Below are positions 8,044 to 15,320 of a stretch of DNA of 64,000 bases, one piece after another. The translations under genes and the position numbers were made by a program. Position 1 is the first letter of the stretch. Each line of letters opens with the position of its first letter. The notes beneath the pieces were generated by a model. It saw only the letters and a list, made by a program, of their open reading frames with translations, searched no databases and had not been told where the DNA came from. Source of the DNA: Sphingomonas hankookensis (GTDB lineage: Bacteria > Pseudomonadota > Alphaproteobacteria > Sphingomonadales > Sphingomonadaceae); assembly GCF_001619955.1 (NCBI RefSeq), contig NZ_LQQO01000005.1, positions 124,001 to 188,000 of the forward strand. The letters are read 5' to 3'.

Positions 8044-8610
8044 ATGTACCATCCCGATCGCCTCCGCCATCCCGATGGCTGCCCCGCGCTGGTGCTCAAC
8101 GCGGACTATACGCCGTTGAGCTATTATCCGCTCAGCGTGTGGCCGTGGCAGACGGCGGTAAAGGCCGTATTCCTCGACCGGGTCGATATCGTCGCCGAAT
8201 ATGACCGCGAAGTGTGCAGCCCGACCGCACGGATCAAGCTGCCCTCGGTCATCGCGCTCAAGCAATATGTGCGGCCGTCGGAATTCCCGGCCTTCACCCG
8301 CTTCAACCTGTTCCTGCGCGACCGGTTCAGCTGCCAATATTGCGGCGCGACCCACGACCTGACCTTCGATCACGTCGTACCCCGCGCGCAAGGCGGGCGG
8401 ACGACCTGGGAAAATGTCGCCACCGCCTGCGCGCCGTGCAACCTGCGCAAGGGCGGCCGGACGCCCAAACAGGCGGCGATGCCGCTCCATGTCCAGCCGA
8501 TCCGCCCGACCAGCTGGCAGCTGCAGGAACAGGGCCGCCGCTTCCCGCCCAACCATCTGCACGAAACCTGGCACGACTGGCTCTACTGGGACGTCGAGCT
8601 GGAGGCGTGA
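8044..8610 (+). CDS. HNH endonuclease
   Basis: A 188-residue HNH-family nuclease. The zinc-finger/HNH unit is in the second half: CQYCG, then LTFDHVVPRAQGG (first HNH His with the Asp), then ENVATACAPCNLRKGGRTP (Asn and two Cys). The N-terminal half carries LVLNADYTPLSYYPLS, typical of the chromosomal alphaproteobacterial HNH proteins of unknown role, which are not part of restriction systems. The start at 8044 follows GAGGGGG at good spacing; the earlier in-frame start lies in the gluQ 5' region. Its stop overlaps the next gene (GTGA). Confidence 0.88.
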   Translation: MYHPDRLRHPDGCPALVLNADYTPLSYYPLSVWPWQTAVKAVFLDRVDIVAEYDREVCSPTARIKLPSVIALKQYVRPSEFPAFTRFNLFLRDRFSCQYCGATHDLTFDHVVPRAQGGRTTWENVATACAPCNLRKGGRTPKQAAMPLHVQPIRPTSWQLQEQGRRFPPNHLHETWHDWLYWDVELEA

Positions 8611-9053
8611 CCTTCGTCAGCATCACCCGGCTGCGCATCCGGTCCGCGCGCTTCCTGCCGGCGTTCCTGATCGATACGTGGTTGAGCGCGCGGCAGGTAA
8701 GGCGCGCCGAGGGCTATCGCGGCGGGCGGATGCTGGCCGATCGTCGCCAGACCTATTGGACGATGACCGCGTGGGACGATGCTGCGTCGATGCGTGCGTA
8801 CATGACCGCCGGGCCGCACCGTCGCGCGATGCCGAAACTGATGCGCTGGTGCGATCAGGCGAGCATCGTGCATTGGGTACAGGACGATGCGACGCTACCC
8901 GACTGGAACGATGCCGACCGCCGGATGCGGGCGGAAGGTCGCGTATCGAAGGTACATCGTCCGGCGACCGGTCATGATCCGATGACGTTCACGCCGCCAC
9001 GCGTCACAGCCGGCGTCGACCTACCGCCAAACTCAACGTCACCCCGGGCTTGA
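8607..9053 (+). CDS. ABM/DUF3291-like small protein
   Basis: A 148-residue protein resembling dimeric alpha-beta barrel proteins (antibiotic biosynthesis monooxygenase/DUF3291 type). It has an N-terminal strand VTFVSITRLRIRS, a helix with FLIDTWLSARQ, then YWTMTAWDDAASMRAYM and HRRAMPKLMRWCDQ, the usual core of that fold. The start is GTG 8607, overlapping the HNH stop (GTGA), with GGAGG directly upstream, so the two genes are coupled. The last residues (NSTSPRA) are encoded by a palindromic repeat at 9037-9065, and the stop is in the repeat's loop. Substrate and role are unknown. Confidence 0.75.
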   Translation: MTFVSITRLRIRSARFLPAFLIDTWLSARQVRRAEGYRGGRMLADRRQTYWTMTAWDDAASMRAYMTAGPHRRAMPKLMRWCDQASIVHWVQDDATLPDWNDADRRMRAEGRVSKVHRPATGHDPMTFTPPRVTAGVDLPPNSTSPRA

Positions 9054-9065
9054 CCCGGGGTGACG
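9037..9065. repeat. palindromic repeat (CCCCGGGCTTGACCCGGGG type)
   Basis: A 29-base palindromic unit, CGTCACCCCGGG facing CCCGGGGTGACG around TTGA. The stop codon of the upstream gene lies in the centre, so the repeat provides the gene's C-terminus and could also act as a terminator hairpin between convergent genes. The same core recurs at 12001, 12305 and 49966. Confidence 0.75.
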
Positions 9066-9080
9066 ATTTGGCGTCGCGGT

Positions 9081-9443
9081 CTATTCGCCCTTCGACGTCA
9101 GCGGCGGAGTCTGCTGGTGCTGCACCACCGTCCACACGCCATGTTCGATCCAACGATAGGTCGAGGTGCAGTACGCCGTGTACGCCTCGCCTCCCTTGTG
9201 CGCCTCCGCCTTGTACGCGACGACGATCAGCCCTTCCTGCGGCCGCGCGACCTGGCGCTCGGTCAGCGACACCTGTTCCCAGCGCGGCGTGTCCTTGACC
9301 GCGTCGATGGCCTGCTGCCCCGTGAACACGAACGGCGGCGTCGGCAGCACCATCAGGCATGCGTCGTCGACCGATTCCTCGTAATGCGCCGCGTCGGCGG
9401 TCCACAGGCTTTCCTCGAAATTCCAGATACGATCGTCGTCCAC
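9081..9443 (-). CDS. NTF2-like (SnoaL/DUF4440 type) protein
   Basis: A 120-residue protein with the cone-shaped NTF2-like fold pattern: N-terminal helix FEESLWTADAAHYEE, a strand with CLMVLPTPPFVFTG, a helix QQAIDAVKDTPRW, then alternating strands ending WTVVQHQQTPP. Such proteins serve as small ligand-binding or polyketide-cyclase-like domains, and the role here is unknown. The start is taken at GTG 9443 because AGGAGA lies six bases upstream; the ATG at 9485 has no such site. It is divergent from the penicillin-binding protein gene. Confidence 0.8.
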   Translation of the reverse strand: MDDDRIWNFEESLWTADAAHYEESVDDACLMVLPTPPFVFTGQQAIDAVKDTPRWEQVSLTERQVARPQEGLIVVAYKAEAHKGGEAYTAYCTSTYRWIEHGVWTVVQHQQTPPLTSKGE

Positions 9444-9527
9444 GGCGATTCTCCTGTCGTTGCCGGCGTTTAGCGTTTGGGCCATCTGCCGGTTCCGTGC
9501 GGCATGTTCGTCCGCCTCACGGCGGAT

Positions 9528-9609
9528 GCGGTGCCGGCCCGCTCCCCCACCCGGCCACCCATCGAGGATACCGTGTGGGTGGCCGGGTGGGGGAGCGGGC
9601 CGGCACCGC
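9528..9609. repeat. 34-bp perfect inverted repeat (long hairpin)
   Basis: Positions 9528-9561 and 9576-9609 are exact reverse complements over 34 bases, with a 14-base loop. The arms contain CTCCCCCACCCGGCCACCCA and its complement. The element lies in the 262-base gap between two divergent genes, so it is not a simple gene-end terminator. It is unlike the other repeat families in the window. Confidence 0.85.
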
Positions 9610-9705
9610 CCTCATCCGGCAACGCTGGATCGAAAACATCACCCTCACCCCACCGCAAGTCCGCTTGCCGAGGCTGTATCAGACCGGTAATACACGGCCG
9701 GTACC

Positions 9706-11865
9706 ATGGCTTACGATCCCCCGTCCCCGCCCTCCGGCCCGATCGATCCCAGCCGGATCGGCCGCCTGTCGACCCCGTTGACCGGCGAGGCACTGGAGCG
9801 GCGCCGGCGGCTGGCCGCGTTCGACGACGCGCTGGCGGATTATGACCGCAGCTTCCCCGGCGCGGGCACGCCGCCCCCGCCCCCCGAAGCCCCCCCCGCC
9901 GCAAGGAAGCGGCGCCCGCTTCGCTGGTGGCTGCGCTGGGCCATGCGCGGGCTGGGCGTGTTCATCCTGCTGCTGATCCTCGCCATCGGCTGGCTCGCGT
10001 TCACCGCGCCGATGTCCAAATCGCTCGAACCGCCCGCCCCGCCGTCGATCACCTTGCTGTCGGCGGAAGGCACGCCGATCGCCGAGCGCGGTGCGAACAT
10101 CGGCAAGCCGGTCGACGCGGCCAGGCTGCCCGCGCACGTCACCGAAGCGTTCATGGCGATCGAGGACCGCCGCTTCCGCACCCATTGGGGCATCGACCCG
10201 CGCGGGATCGCGCGGGCGATGTGGACCAACACCGCGGCGGGCGGCGTGCGGCAGGGCGCCAGCACGATCACGCAACAGCTGGCGAAGAACGCGTTCCTCG
10301 ATTCGGACCGCACCGCCGCGCGCAAGATTCGCGAGGTGCTTATCGCCTTCTGGCTGGAGGCGTGGCTGACCAAGGACGAGATCATGTCTCGTTACCTGTC
10401 GAACGCCTATTTCGGCGACAATGCGTACGGCCTCGACGCCGCCGCGCGCCATTATTTCAGCCGCGCGCCCAAGGACCTGACCGTCGGACAGGCGGCGATG
10501 CTGGCAGGCCTTGTGAAAGCGCCCTCGCGCCTCGCCCCGACCAGCAACCTGAAGGGCGCGCGTGCGCGGCAGGCGGTCGTCGTCGGCGCGATGGAGGACG
10601 CGGGCTACCTCACCCCGGCCGAGGCGAACCGCGTCAAGCCCGCCGTGCTGCGCGTCACCGGCAACAGCACCCTGCCCTCGGGCACCTATTTCGCCGACTG
10701 GGTGCTGCCGCAGGCGCGCGACCGCGAAGGCGGCGTCGGCGCGGATCGCAAGGTGACGACGACGCTGGAAATCCGCATGCAGCGCGCCGCCGAACGCGCG
10801 GTGCGCAACGCCGGCCTTCGCCAGACCCAGGTCGCGATCGTCGCGATGCGCCCCGATGGCCGGGTGATCGCGATGGTCGGCGGCAAGAATTACGCCGCCA
10901 GCCCGTTCAACCGCGCGGTACAGGCGCGGCGCCAACCCGGATCGACCTTCAAGCTGTTCGTCTATCTCGCCGCACTGCGATCGGGCCTCAATCCGCAGAG
11001 CCAGGTGCTCGACGAACCGGTCACCATCGGCGAATGGAGCCCCAAGAACAGCGACGGGCGCTATCTCGGCACGATCACGCTGGAACGCGCGTTCCAGCGG
11101 TCGAGCAACGTCGCCGCCGCCCGCCTGACCAAGGAAGTCGGCGTCAAGAACGTCATCCGCGCCGCCCGCGACCTCGGCATCACCACGCCGATCGCCAACG
11201 AAGCGTCGATCGCGCTCGGCACCTCGACCACGTCGCTGCTCGAACTGACCAGCGCCTATGCCGCGATCGCGGCGGGCGAGGCACCGGTGATCCCGCGCGG
11301 CCTGGCGCAACAGGACGAACCGACCTGGCTCGACCGGCTGCGTTCGACCCGGCGCACGCTGTCGCGTGACGAGCTGGAGGGGATGCGCACCCTGCTCGCC
11401 GCCTCGATCCGACAGGGAACCGGCATCGCCGCCAACCTGCCGGTCGATGCGTTCGGCAAGACCGGCACGACGCAGGACAATCGCGACGCGCTGTTCATCG
11501 GCTATGCCGGCGGGATCGTCGCCGGGGTGTGGCTCGGCAATGACGACAACAGCACTAATCCGGGGCTGGCCGGCGGCGGCCTGCCCGCGCGCATCTGGCG
11601 CGACTTCATGCGACAGGCGCTGAACCTGCGCGATCCGGTGCCGGTCGCGGCGCCCGAACCCGAACCGATCGACAATGCGATCGACGCGGTACAGGACATG
11701 CTCGGCAACCCGTTCGACGCGCCGCCGACGATCGAGGGGCCGGGCTTCGACGTCTCGCTCGACCGCGACGGCCAGGTCCGCATCGGCCCCAACGACCGCC
11801 GCCGCCGCGAGGAAGAACCGCCCCCGCCCGAAGACCGCCGCCCGCCGGAAGAGGACGAGCAATAG
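9706..11865 (+). CDS. class A penicillin-binding protein (PBP1A family)
   Basis: A 719-residue bifunctional peptidoglycan synthase, a glycosyltransferase and DD-transpeptidase anchored in the inner membrane. A Pro-rich cytoplasmic segment (1-70) precedes one membrane helix (about 81-100). The GT51 domain has the catalytic EDRRFRTHWGIDP (Glu153) and GASTITQQLAKN. The transpeptidase domain has STFK (Ser413, Lys416), SSN (466-468) and KTG (585-587), all intact. The C-terminus is a short charged tail rich in Arg, Glu and Pro. Start ATG 9706 has no clear ribosome-binding site. It stands alone and is followed by a large repeat array. Confidence 0.93.
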   Translation: MAYDPPSPPSGPIDPSRIGRLSTPLTGEALERRRRLAAFDDALADYDRSFPGAGTPPPPPEAPPAARKRRPLRWWLRWAMRGLGVFILLLILAIGWLAFTAPMSKSLEPPAPPSITLLSAEGTPIAERGANIGKPVDAARLPAHVTEAFMAIEDRRFRTHWGIDPRGIARAMWTNTAAGGVRQGASTITQQLAKNAFLDSDRTAARKIREVLIAFWLEAWLTKDEIMSRYLSNAYFGDNAYGLDAAARHYFSRAPKDLTVGQAAMLAGLVKAPSRLAPTSNLKGARARQAVVVGAMEDAGYLTPAEANRVKPAVLRVTGNSTLPSGTYFADWVLPQARDREGGVGADRKVTTTLEIRMQRAAERAVRNAGLRQTQVAIVAMRPDGRVIAMVGGKNYAASPFNRAVQARRQPGSTFKLFVYLAALRSGLNPQSQVLDEPVTIGEWSPKNSDGRYLGTITLERAFQRSSNVAAARLTKEVGVKNVIRAARDLGITTPIANEASIALGTSTTSLLELTSAYAAIAAGEAPVIPRGLAQQDEPTWLDRLRSTRRTLSRDELEGMRTLLAASIRQGTGIAANLPVDAFGKTGTTQDNRDALFIGYAGGIVAGVWLGNDDNSTNPGLAGGGLPARIWRDFMRQALNLRDPVPVAAPEPEPIDNAIDAVQDMLGNPFDAPPTIEGPGFDVSLDRDGQVRIGPNDRRRREEEPPPPEDRRPPEEDEQ

Positions 11866-11879
11866 GGCGAACGCACCCT

Positions 11880-12164
11880 CGTCATTCCCGCGAAGGCGGG
11901 AATCCAGAGACGCAACGTCGGCGCGTCCATCCCGAACGCCAGCGCCAATAGCCTCCCGCCTCCGCGGGAGTGACGATGGCGGGAAGCACCGCCCCCCTCC
12001 CCGTCACCCCGGGCTCGACCCGGGGTCCCGCTTCTTCCGCGACCGCCGAACCTGAAGCTCGACGTTCCCACCGACCGTACCCCCGCGCAGGCGGGGGTCC
12101 AGAGCCAGCCAGACCGAAGCGATGCGCATGTCACCCTGGATCCCCGCCTGCGCGGGGATGTGGC
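11880..12164. repeat. 285-bp mosaic repeat, copy 1
   Basis: First of two tandem copies of a composite of several palindromic modules: CATTCCCGCGAAGGCGGGAAT, CCTCCCGCCTCCGCGGGAG, CACCCCGGGCTCGACCCGGGG, and the pair CCCCCGCGCAGGCGGGGG/ATCCCCGCCTGCGCGGGGAT. Copy 2 follows at 12183. Together they fill most of the 688-base gap between the PBP gene and ltaE; I see no gene or RNA in that gap. Confidence 0.85.
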
Positions 12165-12182
12165 GCTTCATAGCGTCCCTAT

Positions 12183-12464
12183 CGTCATTCCCGCGCAGGC
12201 GGGAATCCATAGACGCAACGCCGGCGCGTCCATCCCGAACGCCAGCGCCAATAGCCTCCCGCCTCCGCGGGAGTGACGATGGCGGGAAAGCACCCCCCCC
12301 CCCGCCACCCCGGGCTCGACCCGGGGTCCCGCTTCTTCCGCGACCGTCGAACCGGAAGCTCGACGTCTCACCGACCGCACCCCCGCGCAGGCGGGGGGCC
12401 AGCGCCAGCCAGACCGAAGCGTTGCGCATGTCACCCTGGATCCCCGCCTGCGCGGGGATGTGGC
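12183..12464. repeat. 285-bp mosaic repeat, copy 2
   Basis: Second copy of the unit at 11880-12164, in the same order and orientation with scattered substitutions and short indels. The open frames through both copies encode low-complexity peptides (such as SFPRRRES) typical of translated repeats and are not genes. One of these frames is continuous with ltaE but is not part of it. Confidence 0.85.
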
Positions 12465-12553
12465 AGCGCGCCGGAGCCACGCCCTGCGCCGGGATAGCGA
12501 ACGACTCCGCACCCCCGGTTGACCCCCAACCCCGATCCGCCCAAGGCATTGGC

Positions 12554-13555
12554 ATGCGCTTTTTTTCCGACAACGCCGCCCCCGCCTGTCCCGCCGTCCT
12601 CGACGCGATCGTCGCCGCGAACGGACAGGACACCGCCTATGACGGCGACGCGCTGAGCCGCCGCCTCGACGCGCGCTTCGCCGACCTGTTCGGCTGCGAG
12701 GTGGCGGTGCTGTGGGTGCCGAGCGGCACGGCGGCCAACTGCCTCGCGCTGACCGCGATGTGCCCGCCGCATGGCGGCATCGTCTGCCACGCCGAAGCGC
12801 ACATCCAGAATGACGAGGGCGGCGCCCCCGAATTCTACACCCATGGCGCCAAGCTGATGCTGCTGGACGGCGACGGCGCGAAGCTCGACGCGCCGACCAT
12901 CGACGCCTTCCTGTCGACCATCCGCGACGACGTACATCAGGTGCAGCCGCACGCCGTCTCGATCACCCAGGCGACCGAGGCCGGCCGGGTCTATACCCCG
13001 GACGAGGTCGCCGCGATCGGCGCGCTCGCCAAGGCCCGCAACCTCGGCCTGCACATGGACGGCGCCCGCTTCGCCAACGCTATCGCCCATCTCGGCTGCA
13101 CCCCCGCCGACGTGACGTGGCAGGCGGGCGTCGACGCGCTGTCGTTCGGCTTCATCAAGAATGGCGGCATGTCAGCCGAGGCGCTGGTCTTCTTCCGCCC
13201 CGAACTCGCCAAGGTCGCCCGCTATCGCCGCAAGCGTGCCGGGCTGCTCGCGTCGAAGGGCCGCTTCCTCGCCGCGCAGCTGCTGGCGATGCTCGACGGC
13301 GATGTCTGGCTCGCCAATGCCCGCGTCGCCAATGCCGGGGCGGCGATGCTGGCGCAGGCAGCGGGCGACCGGCTGGTCCATGCGGTCGAGGCGAACGAGG
13401 TGTTCCTGCGCCTTACCGCCGACGAAGCCGCCGCCCTGCGCGCGCAGGGGTTCGATTTCTACGACTGGGGCGTGGGACAAGCGCGACTGGTGGTGGCATG
13501 GGATCAGGACGCGGCGACCGTCGCCCCGCTGGCACAAGCGATCGCCGCGCTATGA
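12554..13555 (+). CDS. ltaE: low-specificity L-threonine aldolase
   Basis: A 333-residue PLP enzyme of the beta-eliminating lyase/threonine aldolase family that splits threonine or allo-threonine into glycine and acetaldehyde. Features in order: FFSDNAAPACPAVLDAI at the N-terminus, WVPSGTAANCLAL, HMDGARFANA (Asp that contacts the PLP ring), and FGFIKNGG with Lys202 as the likely Schiff-base lysine (proteobacterial enzymes have GTKNG). The start at 12554 follows AAGG; the open frame before it is repeat sequence. The stop overlaps the next gene (ATGA). Confidence 0.9.
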   Translation: MRFFSDNAAPACPAVLDAIVAANGQDTAYDGDALSRRLDARFADLFGCEVAVLWVPSGTAANCLALTAMCPPHGGIVCHAEAHIQNDEGGAPEFYTHGAKLMLLDGDGAKLDAPTIDAFLSTIRDDVHQVQPHAVSITQATEAGRVYTPDEVAAIGALAKARNLGLHMDGARFANAIAHLGCTPADVTWQAGVDALSFGFIKNGGMSAEALVFFRPELAKVARYRRKRAGLLASKGRFLAAQLLAMLDGDVWLANARVANAGAAMLAQAAGDRLVHAVEANEVFLRLTADEAAALRAQGFDFYDWGVGQARLVVAWDQDAATVAPLAQAIAAL

Positions 13556-14463
13556 GCGACACCCCGCGTTCGGCGACCCCGGCGGTCCTGATCCCCTTCG
13601 CCATCGTCACGCTGATCTGGGGATCGACCTGGATCGTGATCCGCGACCAATTGGGCGTGGTGCCGGCGTCGTGGTCGGTCACCTATCGCTTCGTCATCGC
13701 GGGCGTGACGATGCTCGCCTGGGGCTGGTGGCGCGGCGACCGGGTGCGGCTCGACCGGCGCGGCTGGCTGTTCGCCGCCGGCCTTGGCCTTGCGCAATTC
13801 TGCCTCAACTTCAATTTCGTCTACCGCTCCGAACAATATGTCACCTCGGGGCTGGTCGCGCTGATGTATGCGCTGCTGGTCGTGCCCAATTCGATCCTCG
13901 CGCGCATTTTCCTCGGGCAGCGCATGGGGCGGCAGCTGCTGGTCGGATCGGCGATCGCGCTGGCCGGCGTCGCCCTGCTGTTCCTCCACGAAGCGCGCGA
14001 GCATCCCGAAAACGGCCCGGCGGTCGTGCTGGGGCTGGGCATTGCGCTCGCCGGCGTGTTCGCGGCATCGGTCGCCAACGTCATGCAGGCGACACCGACC
14101 GCGCGGGCCTATCCGATGGTGCCGCTGCTCGGCGTCGCGATGCTGATCGGGGCCGCCATCGACGCCGCCTATGCCAGCCTGACCGTCGGGCCGCCGGTGT
14201 TCGACTGGCGCTGGTCCTATGTTGGCGGGCTGCTCTACCTCGGCATCATCGCCTCGGCGGTCGCCTTCACCTTGTATTACGGGCTTATTCGCACGATCGG
14301 CCCGGCCAAGGCGGCCTATAACGGCGTCGTCGTGCCGGTCATCGCGATGCTGCTGTCAACTTTGTTCGAAGATTATCGCTGGTCGCCACTCGCCGGGGCG
14401 GGTGCGGCGCTGGCCTTGGCCGGGCTGGTGGTGGCGCTCAAGGCGCGCAGACCGAACCGGTAA
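13552..14463 (+). CDS. EamA family (DMT superfamily) transporter
   Basis: A 303-residue inner-membrane protein with two EamA repeats and about ten hydrophobic helices. The first repeat has TLIWGSTWIVIRDQLGVVP and the paired SEQYVTSGLVALMYAL; the second ends SAVAFTLYYGLIRTIGPAKA and VVPVIAMLLSTLFE. These transporters export or import small metabolites, often amino acids; its overlap with ltaE (ATGA) might hint at threonine or glycine export, which is inference only. Its 3' end overlaps the convergent SDR gene by 91 bases. Confidence 0.88.
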   Translation: MSDTPRSATPAVLIPFAIVTLIWGSTWIVIRDQLGVVPASWSVTYRFVIAGVTMLAWGWWRGDRVRLDRRGWLFAAGLGLAQFCLNFNFVYRSEQYVTSGLVALMYALLVVPNSILARIFLGQRMGRQLLVGSAIALAGVALLFLHEAREHPENGPAVVLGLGIALAGVFAASVANVMQATPTARAYPMVPLLGVAMLIGAAIDAAYASLTVGPPVFDWRWSYVGGLLYLGIIASAVAFTLYYGLIRTIGPAKAAYNGVVVPVIAMLLSTLFEDYRWSPLAGAGAALALAGLVVALKARRPNR

Positions 14464-15200
14464 TCGGGATAGTCGGGCGCCCAGCCCAGCAGCCGCTTCG
14501 CCTTGCCGTTCGCCACCCGCCGGTTCTCGCCATAAAAGGCCCGCGCCATCGGACTCAGCGTCTCCAGGGGCACGAACGGCGGCGGCGCCACGCCCAGCAG
14601 CCGCGCGGCATATTCCACCACTTCGTTCTGCGACGCCGGCAGATTATCGGATACGTTATACGATCCTGCCGGTTTTGTGAGGCCATACGCCACACCTTTG
14701 GCAACATCCGCCACGTGCACCCGGCTGAACACCTGTCCCGGACAATCGACCCGGTGCGCCTCCCCCGCCGCCACCCGCTCCAAGGGCGATCGTCCCGGCC
14801 CATAGATGCCCGGGAGCCGGAACACCCGCGCCCCCAGCGCCAGCCATGCCGCATCCGCCGCATTGCGGTTCGCCCGCCGCCCGGCGATCGGCGCACTCTC
14901 ATCGACCCAGCCGCCGCCGGCATCGCCATACACCCCGGTCGACGACAGATAGGCGAGCGTCCGCCCGCCCAGCACGTCGCGATACCGTTCCAGCACCGGA
15001 TCGCCGTCCTTGTCCGGCGGCACGCTGGACAGGATCGCGGTCGCCTGTTCCGCCTCGAACCGCACCCGGTCGCGGTCGGCAAAGGCGATGCTGCCGTCGC
15101 GCCCGTCCCGCGTCGTGCCCACGACCCGCCAGCCCCTAGGCTCCAGCCGCGCCGCAATCGCCCGCGACGTATATCCCAACCCGAAGATCAGCAGGCGCAC
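14373..15200 (-). CDS. NAD(P)-dependent epimerase-like SDR (YeeZ-like)
   Basis: A 275-residue extended/atypical short-chain dehydrogenase. A Rossmann start LIFGLGYTSRAIA is followed by LSSTGVYGD and VFRLPGIYGPGR, which fit the YeeZ/NAD-dependent epimerase group. The usual catalytic YxxxK is not clear, so enzymatic activity is uncertain. Start ATG 15200 begins the conserved strand directly. The last 30 residues (Ala/Ser/Pro-rich after YRFGLRAL) are encoded antisense to the end of the EamA gene, a 91-base convergent overlap. Confidence 0.82.
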   Translation of the reverse strand: MRLLIFGLGYTSRAIAARLEPRGWRVVGTTRDGRDGSIAFADRDRVRFEAEQATAILSSVPPDKDGDPVLERYRDVLGGRTLAYLSSTGVYGDAGGGWVDESAPIAGRRANRNAADAAWLALGARVFRLPGIYGPGRSPLERVAAGEAHRVDCPGQVFSRVHVADVAKGVAYGLTKPAGSYNVSDNLPASQNEVVEYAARLLGVAPPPFVPLETLSPMARAFYGENRRVANGKAKRLLGWAPDYPDYRFGLRALSATTSPAKASAAPAPASGDQR

Positions 15201-15219
15201 AGCGATACTCCAGCTACGC

Positions 15220-15302
15220 CGTACCCCCGCAGGCGGGGGTCCAGGATTACGATCGAAACGGCGTCCTGCCTGGCTCTGGACCCCCGCCTGCGCGGGGGTA
15301 CG
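15220..15302. repeat. palindromic repeat pair (CCCCCGC-GGCGGGGG type)
   Basis: Two facing palindromes, GTACCCCCGCAGGCGGGGGTCCA and CCCCCGCCTGCGCGGGGGTACG, about 40 bases apart. The left unit lacks two bases of the usual CCCCCGCGCAGG core. It lies between two minus-strand genes (the M28 peptidase end and the SDR start). Confidence 0.8.
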
Positions 15303-15320
15303 GCAGCGGGCCGCTCAGGC

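Noticed and set aside
9679-11862. A 727-residue open frame antisense to the penicillin-binding protein gene
   Set aside because: It has high Arg/Gly/Asp content with no recognisable domain and mirrors a verified gene with intact catalytic motifs; this is a GC-driven shadow frame.
11880-12464. CRISPR-like array
   Set aside because: The units are palindromic modules in a two-copy tandem, with no regular 28-37-base repeats and unique spacers, and no cas genes are present.
12122-12553. N-terminal extension of threonine aldolase by about 140 residues
   Set aside because: The extension is translated palindromic repeat sequence; the conserved enzyme begins at 12554 with an AAGG site upstream.
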